Positions 24,931 through 37,300 are shown, counted from the first letter of the stretch. The stretch: DNA of 64,000 bases from Drosophila miranda (GCF_003369915.1 NW_022881614.1:15354336-15418335), one strand, 5' to 3'. Program-made: numbers and translations. The notes: a model not told the origin generated them from the letters alone.

Positions 24931-25145
24931 ATGTAGGAAAGGCAGTAAATAAAAGCGAGAGAAGAGAAAATTATAAAACACTGTGTAAATTAAATATAAG
25001 ACGAATGAACGAAATAAAGTTATGATTTCTTAATGAATCCGTCGACAACAATTATTGCGAGAAAGTAGCCTCAAATTCGATACCACCGGGAGGATTATAC
25101 GAGCATACATATGTATGTATACATACATATGTAAGTCCCCCCACA
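24931..25145 (+). repeat. 5' LTR of the gypsy-type element (internally deleted)
   Basis: Matches 31301-31610 at its first ~18 nt (ATGTAGGAAAGGCAGTAA) and again from AAATAAAAGCGAGAGAAG to the end TCCCCCCACA. The intervening ~110 bp of the 3' LTR is missing. Confidence 0.7.
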
Positions 25146-25149
25146 TTAA

Positions 25150-25162
25150 TGGGGGCTCGTCC
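25150..25162 (+). promoter_or_regulatory. Primer-binding site, tRNA-Pro type
   Basis: TGGGGGCTCGTCC begins 4 nt after the 5' LTR and equals the first 13 nt of the tRNA-Pro primer site known from murine leukaemia-type retroviruses. Position and sequence support its use to prime minus-strand DNA synthesis. Confidence 0.65.
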
Positions 25163-26124
25163 AATAAAAAAAGAAGCAATAGTGTACATCAATCATTAAA
25201 TCGTGTGTACATTATTGCCACAACACATAAAACACCCAGGCGAAGCAGAATGTTGAACGTCTAGAAATTTCTGCAAAGGAGAGAACGAGACAGCACATTG
25301 AGCAGCACACACACAGAAATGGCTATGTCACGAAAGGCCTAAATTTCACGAGAGCGAGGGAGACAGAGTATGACAGCAAAGGCAAGAAGAAGAGCAGTTA
25401 CGGCATTATCCGTTAAGTTCAGGCATGTCTGAGCGAAGGTAGAACCACAGAGGACAACGAAAATTAGAGAAGAAGCACACAGAGAGTGCATAAAAGAGAG
25501 TGAAAACTTCGATGTCGAACTGTTAGAGAGAGATGCAGAGAAGCAAGGAGTAACAACAACAACAGAATCCAGAGAGCGGCATTCACATACACAGGCGACG
25601 ACAATATTCATCAGATGTGTGTATGGGTGCAGAACGCGACGAGAGGGTCCAGAAAGAGCAGAGCACATCAGAATCCAGAGAGCGGGCTTCACACACAACG
25701 ACGACGGCATCAACCAAAAGATGGGTACATACCCTCTAGTACCAGGCAACTAGTTCCGCACTGGTGCCGCACTAGCTACCATTCTCACCTCCCTGGTTCC
25801 AGATCGATTACCCGCAATGAATTTCAGCGGAGAATTTAACACATGCATGTCCTAGGGCGGAACCACCCCTGGTTCCCGCTCGATTACCCTTCGATTACCC
25901 GTAGCTCAGGAGGTAGTTTCGAACTAGTTACCAGTAGAAAGCCAGCAACTAGTTCCCCACTCGACTACCCTTCGATTACCTGTAGCTAGCTCTGACCAAG
26001 TTACCAGTAACTAGTTCCGAACTGACTATTGGTAGTAGTCAATCTGGCAGTCTGGAATAATACAAAAATAAAAACACAATGTCTTTCATTATAACGAATA
26101 ATTTTTAATTATATGATGCTTAGC

Positions 26125-26545
26125 CTAATCCTGGTTTTTGGCGAGACACTTCTTCTTAAACACCCTTTTCTTCATCCTTTGCATTGCCTTCCGCACAGTG
26201 TTTTCGGGGGGCTCATCGCCAGGCGGAATACATTCTGTAATTAATATTTGTTTTAATTTATATGAAAAATTTTTAAATCTCTAGAAGTGTAAATGGTATT
26301 TTACCTAGCACAGCTGCAAAAAATTCTTTGTGGGTCCTAAGGGCCTTCTTCCCTTACGTTATAGGCTAGAACAATTTCCTTACTCAAAATAAAGTTTAAG
26401 CCGCTCAAAACGCCAGCTGGCTGGAGAATCGATTTCATTGCTGTTATCTGTTATCTTTCCTGCACAACGCTAACTTTGCAATGTTAGCTTCCCTTTCACT
26501 CTTACGGAGTCTACGCAAATGCCTTTTGCTCATCATTTTATTTGA
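26125..26545 (-). pseudogene. Antisense intron-bearing coding fragment in the retrotransposon leader, family unknown
   Basis: On the minus strand the last exon (26125-26234) reads to a stop with the basic ending MKKRVFKKKCLAKNQD. It is preceded by a GT-AG intron of 70 nt (26235-26304) and an upstream exon ending near 26305 (read EFFAAVLE), in phase. Further upstream, 26370-26545 has protein-like pieces such as SWRFERLKLYFE and a basic stretch HLRRLRKSEREAN, but in shifted frames, so the gene is decayed. A possible further donor (GAAATG|GTAAGT) lies at 26797. It runs against the direction of the element and between primer site and gag, which suggests nested or captured DNA. I do not recognise the protein. 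Confidence 0.4.
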
Positions 26546-26930
26546 AATACATATATATGTATATAATATATATTTGCACGTACCTGTTTATATTAATTTG
26601 ATTTATTTATTAATTCTTTTCCACTTTTTTAATAAATGTTTACACAAAAGACTCTTCCAGCGATTAGATGTTGTACAGAAGTGAACAAAATCAACGCATA
26701 AAGCAAACGAGGAAAACAAATGCATTTTGTTTGTGTAAATTCTTGTCTCTTTCATTCCACGAGCGCAACTACAGTAAAATATCACGATTAACTTACCATT
26801 TCGGTGCTTATTGCATGTCGTGGCTCGGTAAAAACTAGCTGAGTGGGCACTGTAACTCCACGGAATTGCGGTTATTTGCCGCCTTCAAAAACAAACCGAA
26901 GGCGGCTTCGTTTTTCGGTTCTTTTTCGAC

Positions 26931-27090
26931 TGGTCCGCGTTCGCTTCCCGCGTAACTAGTTGCAGAACTAGTACATTGTAGTTGACGAAGACCTGGTCCG
27001 CGTTCGCTTCCCGCGTAACTAGTTGCAGAACTAGTACATTGTAGTCGACGAAGACCTGGTCCGCGTTCGCTTCCCGCGTAACTAGTTGCG
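26931..27090. repeat. 63-bp tandem repeat, about 2.5 copies
   Basis: Units start at 26931, 26994 and 27057 with TGGTCCGCGTTCGCTTCCCG. The period is a multiple of three, so minus-strand frames stay open across it (unit includes SYAGSERGPGLRRLQC). It lies in the leader of the gypsy-type element. A 9-bp inverted repeat (GCCGCCTTC/GAAGGCGGC) sits just left of it at 26878-26906. Confidence 0.85.
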
Positions 27091-27293
27091 TAGCTAGAAC
27101 TAGTTCGAGAGGGGTCAATTGACCCCTTTGGTTCTACAGGGTAGCGTGACGAGACGATCGAGAGCAAAGGAAAAGAAGAAAATCAAGGTCCCGAGTGCGG
27201 CAGCCACATCCACAGGCGACGGCGTTATCCATCAGACGCGTTATCCATCCTTAAACATTATTTTAAGTTTATATCATATTTTTTACAATACTA

Positions 27294-28752
27294 ATGTTGC
27301 ACAACGAGATCACACAACTCACCGTACTCGAGCTAAAAGAAAGGTTAAAAGAATTGAAGTTGAAAACTAACGGGAACAAAGCAGAGTTACAAAAGAGACT
27401 AATATCATATTTTGAGTCGGAGGTTAATGAAGAGTCAATGTATGAGGATACAACAGATTTTAGTTTGAATACCCAGAGTGGACAGTTAGAAGCTCCAAGT
27501 ACAATGACGTTTACACTCAAAGATATTCGTGATTCTTTAGTTGAGTTTGATGGCAGCCAGCATAAAGATATTAACGAGTGGCTTACAGATTTTGAGAGCA
27601 CAGCAGAGACAGTACAGTGGAACGCGCTGCAAAAGTTCGTATAGGGTAGGCAATTGCTGAAAGGAGCTGCGAAGTTGTTTGTAAACAGTCAAGATGGTCT
27701 TACTAATTGGGATACACTTAAAGAAGCCTTAGAGGAGGAGTTTACAGAGAAATTGTCGGCTAAGCAAGTACTACACAAGCAACTCGAGAATAGGAAGAAG
27801 AAGCCGAATGAAAGTTTGGTAGAATATTTTTATCAAATGAAGAGTGTAGCCAAAAAGAGTAATTTAGATGAAGATAGCGTCATAGAATACATAATAGAAG
27901 GTATACCTGATACAAATCAGAACAAGAGCGTGTTATATCAGGCCAAGGATTTTAAAGAGTTAAGAGACAAAATGAAAATATACGAATCTGGAGTCAAGAT
28001 CAAAGACGAAGTTCGAGAAGAAGGAAAAGAATATCAGGGCTGTTGAACATAGATGTTTCAAGTGTGGAGGAAACAATCATCTGGCTAAAGATTGTGTGGA
28101 GAAGGGTATAAAATGTTTCAAATGCGAACAGTGGGGACATAAAGCAAATCAATGCAAAGTCCAAAAGAAAGATATTCGGGTTTTTAAGGATATTCGGTTC
28201 GGTAATAAAGTGATATCATCGCTTTTTGATTCCGGTAGTGACATATGCACTATGAGTGAGAGCGCATATAAGCGAGCGTACCCGGTTCCATTAAGGGCGC
28301 AAGTGAAAGAATTAGTTGGAATCGGAGGAAAAAGAATTAGTACCCTCGGATTTTTCTTTGTTGATACTGAGCTAGATGGCATTCCGATTGAGATGTGTTT
28401 TCATGTGGTCAAAGATAGAGACACTTTGTATAACGCGGTAATCGGTAGTGACGTATTAGAGGGAGTGAGCGTTACACTTGGGAAAAATGGAGTAGTTTTT
28501 CATAAGGTAGAAGAGCTGAGGGAAAACGAAAAGAGATCCGAGATAGAGGATAGCGTTCAAACCAGTATTGGTCTTTATAGTGATATTAAGAGCTCCATCA
28601 ATGTTTCACCGGCGAATCGCGTAGCAGAGTTAAAAGAAGCATTCGAGCAGATAATGACGATAAAAAAAATAGAAGATTTTTCGTCAGAAGTCGACCTTTC
28701 GTATTTGAGTGTTATGGCGAAGGGGGTAGTGAAGGATATGATTACTCAGTAA
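27294..28752 (+). pseudogene. gag and protease region of the gypsy-type element
   Basis: Gag packages the element RNA and protease cuts the polyprotein. Residues of about 8-38 (LTVLELKERLKELKLK and following) look like a SAP motif, a helix-extension-helix DNA-binding fold, at an unusual place for Gag. Two CCHC knuckles follow near 28051-28160 (CFKCGGNNHLAKDC, CFKCEQWGHKANQC), then the aspartic protease signature LFDSGSD near 28220. Breaks: an in-frame TAG at 27642-27644, a frameshift just before the first knuckle (about 28035) and an in-frame TAA at 28750-28752. Confidence 0.8.
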
Positions 28753-28800
28753 AAACCAGTAAAGTCGACTAATGGTCCAGTAGAAATAAAGATTATACTC

Positions 28801-31359
28801 ATGGACGAAGTGCCAGTATACCAGAGACCGAGACGGTTGCCTTATGACGACCAAGAAAGGGTAGATCAGCAAATTAAGGAATGGTTGGAGAAAGGAATCA
28901 TTCGACACAGTGTTTCGGAATACTCTTCGCCTATTGTGCTAGTTCCGAAGAAAGACGGTAAGAAAAGGCCATGTTGTGACTATAGAAAGCTCAACCAGAA
29001 GATTATACGAGATAATTTTCCGACAGCAGTTATCGATGATGTTTTACATAAATTGCAAAGAGTAAAGGTATTCACAACGCTCGATTTGTGTGACGGATAC
29101 TTTCACGTCCCAGTAGAGGAGAACTCGCGGAAATTTACGTCGTTTGTCACCCAGAACGGCCAATACGAGTTTAATTTTGTACCATTTGGGATTCATAATT
29201 CGGCAGCGGTGTTCACGCGCTATATATTCGCGGTGCTGAGGCCACTTATAAGCGAAGGCGTTTTGATATTATATATGGATGACATTATTATACAAGCTGA
29301 GAGTGAGTTAGAAGGAATCAATAAACTGAAGAAAGTTTTGAGCTTGGCAGAGGCGTCAGGGTTGAAAATAAAATGGAGTAAGTGTCAGTTTTTACAGCGC
29401 AGAGTCATTTTCCTTGGGTACATTATAAAAGACGGGACGATTAAACCGTCGAGACAGAAAACGGGAGCAGTTGAGAATTTTCCAGTTCCAGTTACAGAAA
29501 GGGAGTCCAACGATATTTGGGTCTCACATCATATTTCCGTAGGTTCGTGAAGGATTTCGCCACGGTTGCTAAACCACTTACAAATCTATTGAAAAAGGAT
29601 GTTTCTTTTAAAATGGGGATGGAAGAACTGGCCTCGTTTGAACAGCTAAAGCTTCGGTTAACCAATCCTCCGGTTTTGCTACTTTTCAATCCAAAGAGAG
29701 TTACAAAAATCCATTGTGATGCTAGTAAATTTGGTTATGGAGCCATTTTGTTGTAAAGAAGCTCAGAGGATCAACAGTTTCACCCAGTAGAGTATATGAG
29801 TAGGAAGACTACGCCAACTGAAGGGAAATATCATTCATATGAGTTGGAGGTCCTGGCTATAATCCAAGCATTGAAGAAATGGAGAGTATACGTATTGGGG
29901 TTGAAAATTAAGATCGTTACAGATTGCAACGCCTTTGCAATAACGATGAAAAAACGAGAAGTTCCCTTAAGGGTAGCCCGCTGGGCAATATTTTTGCAGG
30001 ATTTTGAGTTTGATATTGAGCATCGGTCGGGCGTCAGAATGAAACACGTCGATGCTTTAAGCAGAGTACATTGTCTTCTATTGGAAGATTCGATTAGGAG
30101 TAAAATACAAAATGCACAAAAACTAGATGAATGGACAAGCGTAATAGTTAAGGTGTTAGAACAAGGAACATACGATGACTTTTACGTGCAGCATGGTATT
30201 TTGCATTAAAATCCTACTAAGGAGCTCATTGTGATCCAGCATGGAAAGGGAAATTATTGTAATGGCCCATCGCCAAGGGCATTTTGGGGTAAAAAAGACT
30301 ACTGATCTAGTACAGAGAGATTATTATATACCAAGTTTGCCGAGTAAAGTAGAAGTAATTGTTAGGTCGTGCTTTGAATGTATTGTCAGCGAGTCGAAAC
30401 ATGGTAGAAAAGAAGGATTTCTGAATTTTATTGATAAGGGTGACGAACCGTTGAATACTTTTCATGTTGATCATATAGGCCCTATGGAGTTAACGAAAAA
30501 ACGGTACAATCATATTTTGGTAGTAGTAGATGCTTTCTCGAAATATTTGTGGTTGTATCCGACGAAGAGCACTGGTGCAGAAGAGGTGGTTGATAAGTTT
30601 CAAAGGCAATCAGAGTTGTTTGGAAATCCAAGGCTAGTCGTTACTGACCGCGGTACTGCTTTTACTTCAAACATCTTTAAGGAGTACTGTGACTCACAAA
30701 ATATACAGCATTTGCTTATTGCCACGGGAGTGCCGAGGTGAAACGGACAAGTGGAATGTCTGAATCGGACGATCATCTCGTTGTTAACGAAATTGTGTGC
30801 GGAAGATGGCATGGTATAAGAATGTCGGTAGAGTACAGCAATTAATTCGTCACCCCCGAGAAGTACGAAAGTGTCGCCATTTAAGATCCTGACAGGCATC
30901 GATATGAGAATAGGGTATGATATAGAGTTGAAGGACATGTTGGAAGAAGAGTTGCTAGCCGAGCTACAGAGTGAAAAGGAAGAGATACGAAAGACAGTGA
31001 AAGGAAACATAGCTAAAATGCAAGAAGAAAATAGTAGAACGTATAACAGGAAGAGGAGAGAAGAGCGCGAGTATGAGGTGGATGAATTAGTGGCCATCAA
31101 AAGAACGCAGTTTGGAGCGGGCTTAAAGTTAAAGAAAAAATATTTAGGACCTTATAAAATAGTCCGCAAATTGAGGCATGGTAGATATTTAGTCGAAAAA
31201 GTGGGAGAGGAAGAGGGACCTAACCGGACTAACACAGTGGCAGAGCACATGAAAAAGTGGTATCCATCATTCGGGACGAATGAGGATGTCGGATGGCCGA
31301 ATGTAGGAAAGGCAGTAACGGGAGTACCATTAACATATAGAGAGGAAATAATCGAATAG
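28801..31359 (+). pseudogene. pol (reverse transcriptase, RNase H, integrase) of the gypsy-type element
   Basis: Reverse transcriptase shows VPKKDGKKRPCCDYRKLN and the catalytic YMDD (about 29272). RNase H begins near 29717 (HCDASKFGYGAILL). Integrase shows HVDHIGPME with later TDRGTAF and a downstream NGQVE. The C-terminal part carries a basic region and ends at 31357-31359, overlapping the start of the 3' LTR. At least three frameshifts or in-frame stops are visible (near 29515, 29754, 30208-30240, 30739 and after 30800), so no intact polyprotein can be made. Confidence 0.85.
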
Positions 31360-31610
31360 AAACGAGGATCGAGTGAAGAGTTTGAGCTACGAGAGAGAGA
31401 GGTTGTGTTCTGTGTGCGCGGCTTAAATAAAAGCGAGAGAAGAGAAAATTATAAAAACTGTGTAAATTAAATATAAGACGAATGAACGAAATAAAGTTAT
31501 GATTTCTTAATGAATCCGCCGACAACAATTATTGCGAGAAAGTAGCCTCAAATTCGATACCACCGGGAGGATTATACGCGCATTTGTACATACATATAAG
31601 TCCCCCCACA
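31301..31610 (+). repeat. 3' LTR of the gypsy-type element
   Basis: It pairs with 24931-25145 and contains the extra ~110 bp missing there. Its first nucleotides overlap the 3' end of pol. It ends TCCCCCCACA, followed by ATGT-repeat flank. Confidence 0.7.
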
Positions 31611-31803
31611 TGTATGTATGTATATAGGTTACGGTGTGGTATAGTGGATTTTACTCCACTTGGATGGAACTGCTTCACCCAACACCTAAGTTTACCTCAA
31701 ACTATCGAAACTCCATTACACCCAAGTACAAATTGTCATTACAAATTCAACAATAGCTAGTTTTTTTTCCATTTACATTACATATTAACGGACCAGCTGG
31801 ACC

Positions 31804-33003
31804 ATGATGTGCGACGTAGGATTGCCGTGCGTATATTATCCGGGTCAGTGCACGGCTCCGGTCACCGTGAAGCCGCGCTTGTTCACGATCGTGCTGCTCC
31901 ATTGCTGGCAGCGGGAGTACGACAAGCGACCGTACAAGAAGTTCCAGTTCCGGAGACTGGACTTTGAGGAGCGTATTGGTCGGAAATATCATTGTATTCG
32001 TGCCTTTCGCATCATCGTGAACTTTCTGTTGCGCCGATCCCTGCTGGAGGTGTCCATCTGGAGCGTGGTGGTTAGCCACTGGGATGCAAAACTGCTGCAG
32101 GAGTTTGCCCTCTCGCTGATTCGCGTGTGGAAGATCGAGCTGAAGCTCATGCAGCTGCCAACCGAGTTCTTTGTGATGTTGCGCCTCAATGCGGCAAAGA
32201 TGGAGGTCGTCGAGCTCAGTAAGAAGGGTCTGCCGGAGTCCCAGGTCCAGTAAGTCACCGTCTCACCAACAGGCACGCCCCTCAGCGATCAGAATGTTCG
32301 TATGCTGCGAGAATTCTTGCTGGTCAACAAGACCCTGCGCACCCTCAACGTGTCCCACTGCAGTCTTACCCAGTACAACTTCGCCCTGATAGCTGATGGC
32401 GTCCACAAGTCGGGTGTGCGCAGCCTGAATGCCAGCCGCCTCCTGGGCCTCAAGCTCAGCCTGGACACAGCCTCAATAATTGGCTCTCTTCTGATGCAGA
32501 ACCACCTAGTTGTGCTCACGCTGCAGCACTGCGAGTTCACGGCCCAGGACATGCAGCCCATCTCCGAGTATCTGTACAGAAGCAAGTGCGCATTGCGCGA
32601 GCTCAATCTGGCCTGCAATCTGATTGCCGCCGATGACACCCTTTTCCTAATGCGAGGCATAGCGCAGGGTAGCGGCCTGGAGCTGCTGGACATTAGCTGC
32701 AACAGTATTGGCACCCATGGCGGTGAATGGATCGCCATGTATCTAAGCTCTTGCCGTATGCTGCAGCACTTGTATCTAAACTACAACGACATTGGAGAGT
32801 CCGGCCTCAATCTCATTCTGCTCACCATCAAGAAGGAGTCAAAGATGAAGCGCCTGAATCTCTATGGAAACAGTTTCGATGCTCGCTCGGCCATGATCGT
32901 GCGGCGATTACTGGACGCAGAGGTGCTGTTCCACGAGGTAATCGATATAAGTTATACCTACGATGAGGCCCTGCAAGACTATCGCATTGTGCCCTGGCGT
33001 TGA
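31804..33003 (+). CDS. Leucine-rich-repeat protein (RNI-like), 387 aa with a predicted 36-nt intron
   Basis: The C-terminal two thirds is a run of leucine-rich repeats of the ribonuclease-inhibitor type, for example LRTLNVSHCSL, LRELNLACNLI, LELLDISCNSI, LQHLYLNYNDI and MKRLNLYGNSF. Such solenoids bind protein partners; no enzymatic domain is visible. Read without splicing, a TAA at 32251-32253 stops the frame. Removing GTAAGT...CCCCTCAG (32250-32285, 36 nt) joins 31804-32249 to 32286-33003 in phase. The start at 31804 is the first ATG of the open frame. A possible upstream exon from ATG 31664 would join through a weak GTCATT donor. Dynein-regulatory or RanGAP-like LRR proteins are possible relatives. 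The upstream gypsy element ends ~200 bp away and may have displaced the promoter. Confidence 0.7.
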
Positions 33004-34366
33004 CAGGAGAAAGGATAGTATTTGCCTTAAAAATGTTGTGTTAAAATTATTCAAATGAAAAGAATCGAAGAATACTTGAATTATGAAAACGATTACAGGG
33101 TACAGCCGTAGCCTTCCGCATGAGCTTTTGATTGGCAAAGTTACCTACCAATTAGATGATTACTACTAGTACTGCCAGTTTTGTTTCCATTTCCATCCGT
33201 TATCATCATTCTTCTTGCTCATCTCTAGTACCTGCAGGAAGAAAAGCTTCCCGCCGCACACGTGCTTCTATTTCTATCTCTTTGTTCGTGCTAACTGAAA
33301 AGATGAATGAAATGAATCGACAGACGAGAGCGTTGCCAGACTCTGCAAAAAAATGACCTCTTTTGAGAGAAAAGTGACACAGCTTAAAGCCCTGGTTTAA
33401 CAGCTGTGCGATGTCTGGCAACTTTCGCTTTCGTTTCCTTCCTTCCGGCTTTTGATTTGTTATTGAGAGAGCGCTGCTCTCTTGCATGTTAATGTGTGCA
33501 TGTGGGTGTGTGTGTGTGTGTGCGAGTGTGTCCGTAAAGTGTGTCTGAGTGTGTGCATTATTGTTGGCAATTTCAAAGTCAAAAAACAACAACAATAAGA
33601 GCATTATGCGCAGCCAACAACTGCGAAGCATTGAGAACAGAACAGAACTTGAGCAGCAAACGAGACACGACGCGACACGAGGCAAAAGCAGCAGCAGCAG
33701 CAGACACAGAGGCAGGCCGCGACGACAGGACAACGCCAACGTTATCCTTGTTGAGAGTTTCGCAATATATTTGTATTGCAGCAGTCTCAACGAAAGCGTC
33801 GAACCAACCTAATCGCATCGAACACCCGATTAAACGGTCAGAAAACTTCAGCAAAAAAATGCAATGACAATTTCTACACAAATAACAAACAATAAATGAA
33901 CTAAAAAACAGTTAAAAAAAAAAACAATTAGTTTATTTGCCAATAAATAAATCCTTGAGTATAACTTTGGTCCTGTGCGCACGTGTGTCTTGTATAATTC
34001 TTGTATAACTTTCAATCAAACTTCAAGCAACAATCTGAGGAAAAGTGTTCGGCAACTGTCTCAATTATTTGCCATTACTTTAGGTACATTTTGTTTGTTT
34101 GCTTGCAGACGGCTGCTGCTGCTTCCTTTGAGCTGAGCTATCTTTAATCAAAAAAAGCAACAAAAAATCACGCCAACAACCCACCTAAACTTAACCAAAC
34201 CTAAACCAAGCTCTCTGCTGGAGCACAACTAAAGGCAAACTCAACTACGTAAACTCGACTAAAACTGAAGCAGAAAGCTGTTAAAACTTTTACTTTTACT
34301 ATTACTCGTACAAAACTAAACTAAAGAGGAACTGGCCAAAAGCCCAGCCGGGGCCAAGTGAGCAAA
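33004..34366. other. Intergenic region and probable 5' UTR of the amino acid transporter
   Basis: No coding gene supported. It holds a (GT)n run at 33507-33521, CAG/CAA triplets at 33690-33705, and near 34105-34112 a plausible splice acceptor (GTTTGCTTGCAG) before the untranslated leader that ends at the ATG at 34367. Confidence 0.5.
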
Positions 34367-37300
34367 ATGAACGACAGTCGACGCAACACGGCCACAGAAT
34401 TCAGCTACATTCTTCAGCGTCAGGTGAGTCAATGCCAATGTCTACTGTACTCCACTGTAATTACACTGTACAATATATGCACTTACAATTACTGCAGTTT
34501 GATATGAGCCAGTTTTTTGGCGTCCCAGCTTGACTTCAATCAAGCTCGTACTAGTAGTTCTTTTGTTGCACACTAATTGCACACACTCGGATGCGCCAGC
34601 CAACGCAGGAAACCCAACTAATTGCACACACACGGACTAAACTGGGGGGCTATTACCCAGATGAACCTCTCCCCTACAGCGCTTTGACAGATCTGCTTCG
34701 CCTACAGGGCAAATTTAATCAATTTTCGCCTTCTTTTTGTCCACATTGTGGCAATCTTACATAATTTATATCGTCAACATGTTGTGGCTTGTCAAATGAA
34801 TTGTTAATAAGCAACAGCCCTTGACAATCCATTAAAATGTACCCATCCATGGAAACCATCCTGGAAACCATCCTTCCTTCTCCCGCAGGCGTTTTACATA
34901 CACCAATCTGGCTGCAGGATTTCGGCAGCTGCCGATGCTCGAGCCCCGATGCCACAATGGATTATGCTCAATAATCCCTTAAGCTCGTTATGGATTCCAT
35001 TCCATTCCTTTCGGTTTCTGAAATTGGCTTGCGTGTCCGCCCACACACACACGCATACAAGCATTCACGAGGACGAAAACTGTTAAATCAATTTGTTTTC
35101 ATTCACCCACTGCCAACTGGCACGGAAACGCTTTCCCAGCTCTTTCCCAGCGATGTCCCAACCCCAACAGGACCTTTCCCGTCCTCCCCACTCAGGCAAT
35201 GACACATTACAATCATCAAATCGTGTCCTGATTGAGTGATAATCCAAATCACAATTCACAACATGCCACGGCCCTGGTATGATTAATGGATAGATCCCAC
35301 TACACAGGCAGAATAAACAGAAGTCTTCTGAGGATAGAAATTCGAAGATTCATTGTGTCCATAGCTCGCAAATAACGGTTGACACTTTCGGCGTGTCTGA
35401 TAAAAACCTCTCATTGACGGACACCTTGAGAAAATGGACTGAAAAGACCCGATCAAATCTGTTTTTGCTCAACTCGCTCTTCGCTCAAGCAAAGACCGAT
35501 TTTTTCACTTCTCTTTTGTTCCTGTTTTTCACTGAGCATCTTGTCGCGAGTGAACGAACGAAGTGTCTTTTGCGTATGTATGCGTGCTTGTACGTGTGAT
35601 GCTTATGGCAACTATCAATTTTTGTGAATTCTATACGGTTTTACTATTGGAGCTTAAAATGAATCGTGAAAAGCAAAACGAAAATGTTCGTTTGCCAATT
35701 TTGCAAATAAATATACATATTACAATACAATAGCCCAAAAGATGCGGAAAACATGAATAAATAAACATATACACGAAAAAAAAATTAAAAACACTTTACT
35801 CAGACACTTTTTTGGTTCTGCTCATCTAAAGACACTTTTGCTGTGAGCGCTTGACCAAAGTGTCTTTCTAAGTTGTTATTGTGAGACACGATCGTGTGTC
35901 GGGCTCACCCGAAAACCCGAAACACATAACACAAGCGAAGAGACAAAAAGTGTTCTGCTCAGTGAGAGACCGTGTCTTCGTGGTCTTTTTCGGTTTTGTC
36001 AGTGACGAGACAGCAAAGGGAAAAAGTGTTGACCGTCGTTTGCGAGATATGCCTTTATGGGGCGTCAAAATTTGTGAGGAACTTTTTAGGGACTTTAAAC
36101 TTCAGTGCAAAATTTAATTAAGCCTTAAGCTCCCAAGGGTGCCGCTCGCATACTTGACAACAAAATCAATAAGAGGCAAGAGCGAACACGACCTTTAATT
36201 ACACAACACATACTCGAGTGGAGGAGGTTTTATGAGGCCTGCTCCACAAACCGATGAGTGGAGCCTGACTTGCACTTGCCTCATCCGCATTCGCATCCGC
36301 ATCCTCATCTCTGCCGCATCCCCATCCACTTAATCGCAACGTTCAGTATTCAAGGCATGTGGCGCCCTGGCATCTGCTGGCTGGCCTTGGCCAGGCTGGC
36401 TGCTGTGCCAGCTGAGGCATCAAATAAGAATGTCAGCAACAGCAACAGCAGCAGCAGCAACAGGAGCCGTGATAGGGACAGGGACAGGGATAGGGAGAGG
36501 GACAATGACAATGACGCCCACGATGAGATAACAGAAATCAATGTCAGAGAGGCATCAGCCAGTGCACTGGCTAAGCTCGGACAGACTGGGCTTCCCTCCT
36601 CCACTCCCTCCCACGCCCCAACAATTAACTTCTATTAGAATTTCAAATTGGCCACTAAGCCCCATGAACGTTTAATTCAATCAAAATACCAATCACAATT
36701 CCAATTGACCCAATTAAATCAAACGTCACTCGAGCCAAAAGAAGACAACGGAAAACTGAACAGGAATACCCAATTTAAATAAATTTCAAATCCAATGGCT
36801 ATTGATGGCTGTCAGCAGACCCAAACAGGCAGGGAGACTACGTCTACGTCTACAACTAAGTGGATGATGGAGTGTGGGTACGGGTGCTCGAGTGGATGAG
36901 TGGTGTGTGCCAGGCACTCGAGCTGAAAGTGAATTGTGGTCGAGCAAGTGTCAAGTGCACATTGTGTGGAGGCGCAATGTCTCTGAAGAATTATGCAATG
37001 CACACAAAACTGTTGCATACCTGGATGGGTTGGAGCCTTGCCTGACAGGCAATCAAAACGAGTCGCAAATCTCATCCGTGTGCCTGGCCTTAAGCCGTCG
37101 TCGTGGTCGTTGGCAGGTTCTTCTATCCATCTCGTAAGGATCTGGGCATCGGTGGGTGGTCTGCATTGTGTGTCCTAAATGGTTTCGATTTCTCGTTTGC
37201 CTTGAAAAGCGATTTCGGCTCTCTGATGGATTCTTCCTCACCCGCCGCGCGCGCTTTTTTTGTGGGGGAAACAATAAAAGCAAACGCGTTCTGGGCCACT

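Larger units (their letters stand above)
24931..31610 (+). mobile_element. Degraded Ty3/gypsy-type LTR retrotransposon
   Basis: Order: 5' LTR, primer-binding site, long leader, gag with a SAP-like motif and two zinc knuckles, protease, reverse transcriptase, RNase H, integrase, 3' LTR. Protein order places it in the Ty3/gypsy superfamily. The two LTRs share most of their length but the 5' one has lost about 110 bp. Stop codons and frameshifts interrupt gag and pol at many points, so it is dead. Flanks on both sides are ATGT/ACAT repeats, making the exact target duplication ambiguous (ATGT is possible). It ends about 200 bp upstream of the LRR gene. Confidence 0.85.

Noticed and set aside
36350..36604. 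Minus-strand frame with a long run of Leu and Ser
   Set aside because: It is the complement of an AGC/GGGACA repeat tract; composition alone explains it.
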